Shown here piece by piece: positions 1 to 6,644 of a stretch of 36,523 nucleotides of DNA. The DNA is from Erysipelotrichaceae bacterium. Lineage in GTDB: Bacteria > Bacillota_I > Bacilli_A > Erysipelotrichales > Erysipelotrichaceae. Every line of letters begins with the position of its first letter. Within the stretch, counting starts at the first letter, position 1. The position numbers and the translations under genes were made by a program. Under the pieces are notes generated by a model, which saw nothing but the letters and a program-made list of their open reading frames with translations, did not search any database and had not been told where the DNA came from. The stretch spans positions 1 to 36,523 of the forward strand of contig JAFRVK010000040.1 of assembly GCA_017441765.1 (NCBI GenBank), in the 5' to 3' direction.

Positions 1-1
1 G

Positions 2-304
2 ACCGGCCTGGAACTGGAAGGTATCAGCATCGCGATGCCGCATACGGATATCATCCATGTCAACAAGCCGGGCGTGACGGTCGCCAAGCTGGCGCATCCG
101 GTGGAATTCGAGCACATGGGCGAGCCGGGGCGCAAGGTCCAGGCGGAAATGCTGTTTATGATGGCGATCACCAATCCGGAAGATCAGATCGGTACCATTA
201 TGAGAGTATTGGGTGCGTTCCAGAACAAAGATGCGATGGAAGCATTCAAAAAAGCAGAAACAGAAGATGAAATCTATGCTGCTGCTATGCAATATATCGG
301 TTAG
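2..304 (+). CDS. gatA: PTS EIIA component, fructose/galactitol type (5' end outside window)
   Basis: This is the C-terminal 100 residues of a phosphotransferase system EIIA domain of the fructose/mannitol/galactitol (EIIA type 2) family. The frame is open back to base 2, so the true start lies upstream and the ATG at 35 is internal. The motif ISIAMPHTD holds the histidine that accepts phosphate from HPr, matching the GIAIPH-type active site of the family. It is cytoplasmic and passes phosphate to the EIIB protein encoded 42 bases downstream. The EIIB and EIIC partners that follow are galactitol-type, which supports the gat naming. The transported sugar cannot be read from sequence. Confidence 0.88.
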   Translation, partial: TGLELEGISIAMPHTDIIHVNKPGVTVAKLAHPVEFEHMGEPGRKVQAEMLFMMAITNPEDQIGTIMRVLGAFQNKDAMEAFKKAETEDEIYAAAMQYIG

Positions 305-346
305 TGCCTTATAATATAAGGTGTTAATAAAAAAGGAGGAAATCTT

Positions 347-646
347 ATGAAAACATGCACAGTTGTAACTGTATGTGGATCTGGCGTTGTTACCTCTTCC
401 ATGATCGCATTGAAGATCAAGGAACAGCTCAGAGAAAGAGGCTGGGATGCGACGATGCTCGAAGCAAGTCCTGTCAGCCTGAACTCTGTCATTACCGGTA
501 AAGACGTCGACGTCATCGTTTGTGCATCTCCGGTTACCGAAGATGTAGGCATTCCTAAGGTAAAAGGAATGGGCATGGTTACTGGTATGGGCGAGGAAAA
601 GGTCATGAATGCGATCTGCGAAGTCCTCGAAGAGAAATACAAATAA
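347..646 (+). CDS. gatB: PTS EIIB component, galactitol type
   Basis: A 99-residue cytoplasmic EIIB protein that takes phosphate from EIIA and passes it to the incoming sugar at EIIC. The phosphorylated cysteine is Cys10 in the P-loop-like motif VCGSGVVTS, as in the lactose/galactitol EIIB fold. Length is normal for a stand-alone GatB. An AAAGGAGGA ribosome site lies about 6 bases before the ATG. It sits between EIIA and EIIC in one operon. Substrate specificity (galactitol or another hexitol or pentitol) is inferred from family resemblance only. Confidence 0.9.
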   Translation: MKTCTVVTVCGSGVVTSSMIALKIKEQLRERGWDATMLEASPVSLNSVITGKDVDVIVCASPVTEDVGIPKVKGMGMVTGMGEEKVMNAICEVLEEKYK

Positions 647-726
647 CTAGCTATTGTTCTTGTCGTTTACCAAAAAAAGCATTTTAAAGAAGATTAACCA
701 TTAGAAATCAAGAGGGGGAAATTATT

Positions 727-2136
727 TTGGAGGCTTTTTTAAACACATTATCTAACATTTTTGGAGCTTTCGGTTCCGGTATCATTATCCCTGTCATCCT
801 TTTCGTTCTCGGAAAGGTCATGGGTGTCGACACCAAGAAGGCTTTCAACTCCGCATTGCTCTGCGGTGTTGGCTTAACAGGCTTTAACCTTGTCATTAAC
901 TCTTACTCCGGCATTATCGCTCCGGTCGTTCAGTCCATGGTCGATAACTCCGGTGTCAACCTTCCTGCATTGGATACAGGCTGGCAGTCAACCTCGATCA
1001 TCGCTTACTCCACAACCGTAGGCGTCCTGTTCATCGGTGTTGCAATCGCTTTACAGCTGATTCTGTTCTTTGTCGGTTATACGGATGTCTTCATGGCTTC
1101 TGACCTCTGGAACAACTATTCCTTCATGGTCTGGGGTTCCATGTTATATGCAAAGACTGGCAACATGCTGCTGGCTATGGCTCTGATGGTCGTTCAGTTA
1201 TTATACATCCTGCTGTTCTCTGAAATGTGCGCTCTTCGTTGGGGCACATACTACGAGTATGACGGCTGCTGTATGACAGCTCCTCACCACCTCGAGTCCT
1301 TCCCGTTTGCAGTTCTTATGGACTGGATCCTGACCAAACTCGGCTTCAACAAGATCAAACTGAATGCTGCTGCTCTGCAGAAGAAACTCGGTATCCTTGG
1401 TGAACCGATGATGATCGGTCTGATCGTTGGCTTGATCATCGGTCTGATCGGCGAATGGCCATTCCTGTTCGGCGAGAATGCATTAGGCGCTTGGGGTACA
1501 GCATTAGGCGCAGCTATCAACACTGCTGCTATCATGGCTGTCTTCCCGAAGGTCGCTGCAATCTTCGCTTCCGCCTTCACTTCCATGTCAGATGCATACA
1601 AGTCAAAGGCAGCTGCTGCTGCTAAGAACCGTCAGTGGTTCCTGTCCGTCAACGATGCCTGCGGCTATGGTGAAACGAATACTCTGGTTACCGGCGTTAT
1701 CTTAATTCCGATCATGCTGGTTCTCTCATTCATTCTGCCTGGCAACATCATCCTTCCGATGGCTGACCTCTGTGCTCTGCCATACATGGTTGAAGTATTC
1801 GTATGCGTATCTAACGGTAACATTGCAAAATCTCTCGTAATGGGTGCTATCTGGTTCTCATTAGGTCTGATTGTTTGCTCACAGCTGTGCCCGACCTTCA
1901 CTGAAGTCGCAGTAGGTGCAGGATTCAATCTGCCGCAGCCAGGTGTCTATGTATGCTCATTCGGTATCATCTGCCACCCGTTACTGTGCGCGTTCTTCTT
2001 CATTTTCTATTCTCAGAATATTATTCTGATCGCAGCTTTGATCGCTGTATATGTCGTTCTCTACATCTGGTTCAGAAAGAACAAGCAGAAGGTCTACGAC
2101 TATCTCGAGAACAACGCTGCTGCCTACCAGGCATAG
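727..2136 (+). CDS. gatC: PTS EIIC component, galactitol type
   Basis: A 469-residue polytopic membrane permease forming the sugar channel of the PTS. It is almost entirely hydrophobic, with roughly ten or more membrane segments, beginning with FLNTLSNIFGAFGSGIIIPV and including a conserved GVGLTGFNLVIN stretch typical of GatC-type permeases. Translation most likely begins at the TTG at 727, since AGAGGGGGA lies about 8 bases upstream and no better start is in frame. An 80-base gap separates it from EIIB, so the three subunits are probably cotranscribed. A strong hairpin follows at 2171-2204. Confidence 0.9.
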   Translation: MEAFLNTLSNIFGAFGSGIIIPVILFVLGKVMGVDTKKAFNSALLCGVGLTGFNLVINSYSGIIAPVVQSMVDNSGVNLPALDTGWQSTSIIAYSTTVGVLFIGVAIALQLILFFVGYTDVFMASDLWNNYSFMVWGSMLYAKTGNMLLAMALMVVQLLYILLFSEMCALRWGTYYEYDGCCMTAPHHLESFPFAVLMDWILTKLGFNKIKLNAAALQKKLGILGEPMMIGLIVGLIIGLIGEWPFLFGENALGAWGTALGAAINTAAIMAVFPKVAAIFASAFTSMSDAYKSKAAAAAKNRQWFLSVNDACGYGETNTLVTGVILIPIMLVLSFILPGNIILPMADLCALPYMVEVFVCVSNGNIAKSLVMGAIWFSLGLIVCSQLCPTFTEVAVGAGFNLPQPGVYVCSFGIICHPLLCAFFFIFYSQNIILIAALIAVYVVLYIWFRKNKQKVYDYLENNAAAYQA

Positions 2137-2170
2137 CATTTCATTCTAAGGGTAAACACAAGAGTGATAT

Positions 2171-2210
2171 AAGGGCTATTGCTATGAAAATAGCGATAGC
2201 CCTTTCGTTT
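2171..2210 (+). terminator. Hairpin between the PTS genes and the catabolic genes
   Basis: A 14-bp stem (2171-2184 with 2191-2204, one G-U pair, 6-base loop) is followed by TCGTTT. The U-tract is weak, so it may act as a partial terminator or mRNA processing and stabilising element that sets lower expression of the two enzymes than of the PTS. Confidence 0.7.
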
Positions 2211-2226
2211 AAGAAAGGTCAAAGAT

Positions 2227-3318
2227 ATGTTGAATGAATTGACAAAAGAACCTCAGAAGATCCTGCTGATTACCGATGCCAATGTCGACATCGAAGTCAT
2301 GAAACAGGCGATTCTTAGAAGCAAGATCAACTGCGGAGAGATCAGGACTTTATTCTTCGGACCGGAGGATAAAGAAGATTTTCCTGAACTTCAGCTGAAT
2401 ATTGAAAGAAACGGTCCGGAAAATATCGAGATTCCTGAAGAAGCATATGAACTGATCAGAGATACGGATGTACTGATGGTACATTTCTGCCCTGTATCTT
2501 CGAAACTGATCGATAAGGCAGAACATCTGAAATTGATTATGACAAATCGTGGCGGTGTCGAGCATATCAATGTCGAGGCTGCTACTTCCAAAAACATTCC
2601 GGTCGTGAACTGCATCCGTAATGCCGATGCGGTCGGAGAATTCGTGATCGGACTGATGATAGATATGACCAGAGATATTACGATATCTCATAACTTCCTG
2701 CATGAAGGAAAATGGAAAAGGGAATACTACAATTCCGCTTATCAGAAGACGTTAAGCAATTCGATCGTCGGATTGATCGGTATGGGAAATATCGGCTGTG
2801 TCCTGGCGAAGAAACTGCTGGGATTGGGGGTTCATACGATCGTATATGATTCTTTCGTTACAGCGGATTCTTTAGCGAAGAAGGGATTGGGAGAACTGGA
2901 GTATACCGATGATCTGGATTATCTCCTGAAGACGGCAGACATCGTTTCGCTGCATCTGCGTCTGGTTCCGGAAACGGAGAAGTGGTTCAGGATGGAACAC
3001 TTCCGGAAGATGAGAAAAGATGCATATTTCATCAATTCTGCTAGAGGAGGCATTCTGGATTACGATGCTTTGCGAGAAGCTTTGAAACAGGGCCTGATTG
3101 CCGGAGCAGCGCTGGATGTCTTCGATAAAGAACCTCTGGATGAAGATGATCCTCTTTTGCAGATGGAAAACGTGCTTGTCACCTCGCATCTGGCAGGCAC
3201 AACGCTTGATTCCATCGCCTTATCGCCGTATATTGTGACTAGAGATGTCGATGAGATCATTGAAAAAGATATCACTGACCGTATCGTCAACTATAAAATG
3301 CTGCACAAAGGAGAGTAA
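2227..3318 (+). CDS. D-isomer-specific 2-hydroxyacid dehydrogenase (phosphoglycerate dehydrogenase-like)
   Basis: A 363-residue NAD(P)-dependent 2-hydroxyacid dehydrogenase. The nucleotide-binding motif G185-M-G187-N-I-G190 lies in LIGMGNIG and is followed by VYDSF, whose acidic residue fits NAD preference. The catalytic set is visible: Arg in NSARGGILD, Glu in FDKEPL and His in TSHLAGTT. It resembles SerA and related oxidoreductases but lacks a C-terminal ACT domain, and its place between a PTS and a class II aldolase argues for sugar or polyol-acid catabolism rather than serine synthesis. A GAAAGG ribosome site precedes the ATG. The substrate is unknown. Confidence 0.85.
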   Translation: MLNELTKEPQKILLITDANVDIEVMKQAILRSKINCGEIRTLFFGPEDKEDFPELQLNIERNGPENIEIPEEAYELIRDTDVLMVHFCPVSSKLIDKAEHLKLIMTNRGGVEHINVEAATSKNIPVVNCIRNADAVGEFVIGLMIDMTRDITISHNFLHEGKWKREYYNSAYQKTLSNSIVGLIGMGNIGCVLAKKLLGLGVHTIVYDSFVTADSLAKKGLGELEYTDDLDYLLKTADIVSLHLRLVPETEKWFRMEHFRKMRKDAYFINSARGGILDYDALREALKQGLIAGAALDVFDKEPLDEDDPLLQMENVLVTSHLAGTTLDSIALSPYIVTRDVDEIIEKDITDRIVNYKMLHKGE

Positions 3319-3320
3319 AC

Positions 3321-3965
3321 ATGTTACTGAGAGAAGAAAGAGAAGAGATCGTCAAGTATGGCAAGATCATGGTCGATCGTCATCTGACGGTAGGCACATT
3401 CGGCAATATTTCCGTATATAACCGTGAACTGGATCTGTTCGCGATCACGCCATCAGGTTTCGATTACTATAAGACTTCCCCGGAGGACTGTGTCATTTTA
3501 AGACCGGATGGAACGATCGTCGAAGGCGACCGCAAGCCTTCTAGCGAAGTGGATATGCACAGGATCTTCTATCAGAGAAAAGAAAACATCAATGCTGTCG
3601 TGCATACGCATTCCGTCTATGCGACGACCTTGTCCTGCCTGGGCTGGAAAGTTCCGCAGCTGCATTATCTGGTCGCTTATTCCGGAAGCGAAGTCCCTTA
3701 CATCCCGTATGTACAGTTCGGTACCTATGATCTTGCAGAAGCCGCATACGATGCGATGGGCGACAACCGTGCCTGCATCCTGGGCAACCACGGTCTGCTT
3801 TCGACAGGCAAAACTCTGGCTTATGCGATGGATGTCGCGGAACAGATCGAGTTCTGCTGCCAGTTATACTACAACTGCAAGGTTGCAGGCAAAGAACCGA
3901 TCTTACTGACAGATGAAGAAATGGCTGTCGTCAGAAGCGGTTTTGGAGATTACAGGAAGAAATAG
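3321..3965 (+). CDS. Class II aldolase, L-fuculose-phosphate aldolase-like
   Basis: A 214-residue zinc-dependent class II aldolase/adducin-family enzyme, the usual length for FucA. The catalytic base is Glu76 (SSEVDMH), and the zinc ligands are His95 and His97 (HTHS) and His157 (GNHG). It would split a ketose 1-phosphate into dihydroxyacetone phosphate and an aldehyde, although family members also act as epimerases or decarboxylases. It starts 2 bases after the dehydrogenase stop with AAGGAG 7 bases upstream, so the two are one unit. Together with the PTS it suggests a route from a phosphorylated polyol to triose intermediates; the exact sugar is not readable. Confidence 0.85.
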   Translation: MLLREEREEIVKYGKIMVDRHLTVGTFGNISVYNRELDLFAITPSGFDYYKTSPEDCVILRPDGTIVEGDRKPSSEVDMHRIFYQRKENINAVVHTHSVYATTLSCLGWKVPQLHYLVAYSGSEVPYIPYVQFGTYDLAEAAYDAMGDNRACILGNHGLLSTGKTLAYAMDVAEQIEFCCQLYYNCKVAGKEPILLTDEEMAVVRSGFGDYRKK

Positions 3966-3966
3966 A

Positions 3967-4371
3967 ATGAAATGTGTCTATTGCGGTAAAGAATACAGCG
4001 AAGGAGGGACGACCATCAACGTATCGAATGGCACGTTCGATGTGTGTTCCAACGAATGCAAGAAACTGGTCAGAGACTATCTAAACAGGGATATGCAATA
4101 CAAGAACCGTTCCTATATCATGATCTTCTGCGGAAGCATCGGTTTTATCCTGTCGACTTTCTTTTTCTCAGGGAAATACAAGCTTGTGCCGATGTATCTG
4201 GGTATGATCATCATGGGTCTGGCTCTGATCATCTATCCTTACATTTTTTCCAGTTTCATTACCTTTACGCGTTATCCGATCAAGAAAGCGACAGCTGCCG
4301 TTCGTATCATTGGTGCAGCGGTGATCGTTGCATCGCTGGTTTTTCTTGTTTTGACATTCATGGGAGTCTGA
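3967..4371 (+). CDS. Zinc-ribbon membrane protein of unknown function
   Basis: A 134-residue protein with an N-terminal Cys4 zinc ribbon (Cys3, Cys6, Cys27, Cys31; C-x2-C-x20-C-x3-C) followed by a linker and three membrane segments (about residues 50-67, 77-95 and 113-133). The ATG at 3967 is chosen because the cysteines begin at residue 3 and it lies one base after the aldolase stop. It overlaps or abuts its neighbours, so it is probably translated by coupling. I do not recognise a named family. Its position starts a block of five small unknown genes. Confidence 0.75.
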   Translation: MKCVYCGKEYSEGGTTINVSNGTFDVCSNECKKLVRDYLNRDMQYKNRSYIMIFCGSIGFILSTFFFSGKYKLVPMYLGMIIMGLALIIYPYIFSSFITFTRYPIKKATAAVRIIGAAVIVASLVFLVLTFMGV

Positions 4372-4372
4372 T

Positions 4373-4996
4373 ATGAATATTGATTACGTAGTAGTGTTCT
4401 TTATGATCGTAGCGGATCTTGTGCTGGTTCTGGAGATCCTGTATTTCATCATCCGCCGGAATGTATCGAACAAGCTGATCCGTGCGGCTTTTGAACGGAA
4501 TGAAGCCAAATTCGAAGCGATTTCAAAAACATTCGCGGCCAAGACCTTAAGCAGGTTCGATATGGAACTGATCCGTTTCAATGTCGCGGAACTGCAGCGT
4601 GATGATGCACTGATCGAAAAACAGATCGGGAAGTTTGAAGAGATGGAGCTGAAGGATTCCCAGAAGAAAAAAGTCTATCCGCAGATCTTCTACTACTATA
4701 TCGATCGTCACAGAAAAGAAGATGCGACACGATATTACAATAAACTTTCTGAATTTGATGTCTACCGCAACAAGCGGGATATCGAGATGACCTATGATGC
4801 CTATGTCAGGGGATCTCATATGTATCTTGAGGAAGCATTGAAGGATCTCAAGAAGTGTACGAAAATCGAACTTCCGGCAAAGGAGAGGCTGGTAGCCAAG
4901 ATGTATGCGAACAAAGGCATCAATGCCGAGGCCAAGAAATACAATTCTTTGGCTGACAAGCATGAGGCGCAACTGAAGGGAAATGATAAAGCATAG
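4373..4996 (+). CDS. Membrane-anchored protein of unknown function
   Basis: A 207-residue protein with one N-terminal membrane segment (about residues 5-26, VVVFFMIVADLVLVLEILYF) and a long, charged, helix-rich cytoplasmic part. That part resembles small tetratricopeptide-like helical repeats (alternating Tyr/Leu and Lys/Glu), but no clear repeat consensus is visible. It begins one base after the stop of the zinc-ribbon gene and is thus in the same operon. A hairpin that could end or attenuate transcription follows at 4997-5016. No family was recognised. Confidence 0.7.
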   Translation: MNIDYVVVFFMIVADLVLVLEILYFIIRRNVSNKLIRAAFERNEAKFEAISKTFAAKTLSRFDMELIRFNVAELQRDDALIEKQIGKFEEMELKDSQKKKVYPQIFYYYIDRHRKEDATRYYNKLSEFDVYRNKRDIEMTYDAYVRGSHMYLEEALKDLKKCTKIELPAKERLVAKMYANKGINAEAKKYNSLADKHEAQLKGNDKA

Positions 4997-5016
4997 AAGG
5001 GCATTATGCCCTTTTT
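4997..5016 (+). terminator. Small hairpin with U-tract directly before a ribosome site
   Basis: Stem AAGGGCA (4997-5003) pairs with TGCCCTT (5007-5013) around a 3-base loop, followed by TTT. The next gene's AGGAGGA site begins at 5017, so the element could be a weak terminator or could limit access to that ribosome site. Confidence 0.55.
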
Positions 5017-5027
5017 AGGAGGAAGAT

Positions 5028-5327
5028 ATGGAAAAAACGATCGAGAGAATCAACGCGATGGAACAGCGCTTAAACGAGACAAACGAGACCATTGCGAGTA
5101 TCGCGTATGCTTTGGATAGGATCGATGCGTCGAAGGATGAGATATCGGCTCTGTTTACTTACTACGGAAGCGAAGAGTGGTATGAAGACCGGGACCGGGA
5201 ACTGCCTGAAGGCATGCCTGCAGGCGTATTGTCGGAAGATCTTGTCTATGATGCGATCACAGAATTAAGAGAGGAAGCCATCCGCATGCTGGAGACAGCG
5301 ACGGATATTCTGAAGAACCGTATCTGA
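5028..5327 (+). CDS. DUF4298-family protein
   Basis: A 99-residue soluble protein matching the DUF4298 pattern: an N-terminal coiled-coil-like helix, then YYGSEEWYEDRD, then a GVLSEDLVYDAI motif and a final helix. The family is small, widespread in Firmicutes and some Proteobacteria, and has no assigned biochemical role that I know of. AGGAGGA lies 5-11 bases upstream. It is three bases ahead of the kinase-like gene, so the two are likely made together. Confidence 0.75.
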   Translation: MEKTIERINAMEQRLNETNETIASIAYALDRIDASKDEISALFTYYGSEEWYEDRDRELPEGMPAGVLSEDLVYDAITELREEAIRMLETATDILKNRI

Positions 5328-5330
5328 TTT

Positions 5331-5897
5331 ATGTGTCCTTTTCAAATCAATGAAACAGTTGATGTCTGTGGCAAGGATTACCGTCTGATAAAGATGCTTG
5401 GCCATGGAAAAGGCGGATATTCGTTTCTAGCGGAATGCGATGGAAATCAGGTCGTACTGAAACAGATCCATCATGAGCCTTGCGATTATTATCAATTCGG
5501 TAACAAGATCGAAGCGGAATTCCGTGATTATGAAAGGCTGCTTCATGCCGGCATCAGGATTCCGAAGATGCTGGAAATTGACCTGAAACAGGAGATCATC
5601 ATCAAAGAATACATTCCCGGAGAGACGGTCTTTGCCTGTGTACGGGATGGAAAAAATACAGGATCTTACCTGCCGCAAGTCAGGGAAATGGCGAAACAGG
5701 CAAAGAATGCCGGTCTGAATATCGATTTTTTCCCGACAAATTTCATCATTCATGACAGCATGCTTTGGTATGTGGACTATGAATGCAACGATTATATGGA
5801 AGAATGGAATTTTGAAAACTGGGGTGTGAACTACTGGAGCGATACTCCGGAATTCAGACAATACCTTCGGCAGCATCCTGCTGAAGGTAACAGATAA
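5331..5897 (+). CDS. Minimal protein-kinase-fold protein (RIO/APH/KdkA-like)
   Basis: A 188-residue protein with the parts of a eukaryotic-like kinase fold in order: a glycine-rich loop G24-H-G26-K-G28, an ATP-binding Lys44 (VVLKQI), a helix-C glutamate (Glu61 or Glu63), a hinge KEYIPG (92-97), a catalytic-loop-like D132-FFPT-N137, and a metal-binding Asp149 in YVDYE. The D-x4-N and D-Y-E pattern resembles RIO, aminoglycoside and Kdo kinases more than Hanks-type Ser/Thr kinases. The C-terminal lobe is very short. Activity is likely retained, but the substrate is unknown. It has no clear Shine-Dalgarno sequence and starts 3 bases after the DUF4298 stop, suggesting coupled translation. Confidence 0.7.
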   Translation: MCPFQINETVDVCGKDYRLIKMLGHGKGGYSFLAECDGNQVVLKQIHHEPCDYYQFGNKIEAEFRDYERLLHAGIRIPKMLEIDLKQEIIIKEYIPGETVFACVRDGKNTGSYLPQVREMAKQAKNAGLNIDFFPTNFIIHDSMLWYVDYECNDYMEEWNFENWGVNYWSDTPEFRQYLRQHPAEGNR

Positions 5898-5906
5898 GGA
5901 ACAGAA

Positions 5907-6455
5907 ATGAAACAAAAGAACGATCGGAACAAGAAGAATCAACGATCCATCCTATTGGCGGGATGCATTCTTGTGGTTTTATTATCGGTTTCTGTCATCA
6001 TGTTTGGAGGTGATCGTATGAGTTTTACAGATCTTATGTCAGGAAAGAAGACCGTCGGCAAGGATATCAAGCAGGAAGATATCACAGAATTCTATTACAC
6101 TTATGCAACTTCAACATTCCCGCCTGATTATCAGCGCTACCGTTTCTATGTTGAAGATGGTGTACATTATTTCTATCACGAGAAAAGAGAAGGCGAACAT
6201 TGGCCGCTGGAAGAGGATGATATCACTGTCTGCGGCACTAAAGAGCTCACAGAGGAAGAATGGAACGCTTTCTTTGAATGTCTTTCCGGTGGGACCGTTC
6301 AGAAAAGAAGCGATGATGTCGTCGATGGCGATGCAGGGCCATGGTTTTATCTGTACTGGAAGAATGACCATGGCGATCTGCAGGAATATCGTTTTGCTTC
6401 ATGGGACGATGAAAAAGCGTTTGAAGAATTCTGTATCCGTCTGATGAATCGGTAA
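5907..6455 (+). CDS. Signal-anchored protein of unknown function with an internal start
   Basis: A 182-residue protein with a basic N-terminus, one membrane segment (residues 14-34) and an acidic, aromatic-rich outer domain containing a TEEEWNAFFECL motif. LLAGC at 16-20 looks like a lipobox, but the hydrophobic stretch runs after the cysteine, so an uncleaved anchor is more likely. AAGGA precedes the ATG at 5907. A second, much stronger site GGAGGTGAT (6006-6014) lies before an in-frame ATG at 6018, which would yield a 145-residue form without the anchor. No family was recognised. A terminator follows at 6482-6513, closing the operon. Confidence 0.7.
   Translation: MKQKNDRNKKNQRSILLAGCILVVLLSVSVIMFGGDRMSFTDLMSGKKTVGKDIKQEDITEFYYTYATSTFPPDYQRYRFYVEDGVHYFYHEKREGEHWPLEEDDITVCGTKELTEEEWNAFFECLSGGTVQKRSDDVVDGDAGPWFYLYWKNDHGDLQEYRFASWDDEKAFEEFCIRLMNR
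6006..6020 (+). promoter_or_regulatory. Internal ribosome site and alternative start
   Basis: GGAGGTGAT is a full-length complement of the 16S anti-Shine-Dalgarno end and sits 7 bases (from GGAGG) before the in-frame ATG at 6018. It lies just after the membrane segment of the 5907 gene. Confidence 0.6.
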
Positions 6456-6481
6456 CGATAAACTGAAATCAGCCATAAACC

Positions 6482-6513
6482 ATCCTCTTTATGAAAATAA
6501 AGAGGATTTTTTT
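6482..6513 (+). terminator. Rho-independent terminator closing the 3967-6455 block
   Basis: An 11-bp stem (6482-6492 with 6497-6507) capped by a GAAA tetraloop, with a run of T extending to 6513. Confidence 0.92.
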
Positions 6514-6584
6514 CATTGATCCGACTTTTTCTTAGTAAAATGTATGTTTTTTTGTCACACAGGTATGGTATGTGAAACAAGACG

Positions 6585-6590
6585 TATAAT
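6585..6590 (+). promoter_or_regulatory. Candidate -10 box for the oxaloacetate decarboxylase operon
   Basis: A perfect TATAAT lies 54 bases before the oadA start and after the upstream terminator. No good -35 hexamer is seen at 16-18 bases, so the promoter may need an activator. The rest of 6514-6644 shows no other feature I can support. Confidence 0.5.
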
Positions 6591-6644
6591 ACAATAAGAC
6601 TTGATAGGGTCTGCGAAAACAGGCCATAGACACGGAGAAACAAT

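Noticed and set aside
5907-5966. Lipobox LLAGC in the 5907 protein
   Set aside because: Only about six hydrophobic residues precede the cysteine and the hydrophobic stretch continues after it, which fits an uncleaved anchor better than a lipoprotein signal.
6560-6590. Catabolite (cre) site near TGTGAAACAAGACG before oadA
   Set aside because: It lacks the central CG and the symmetric half of the cre consensus.
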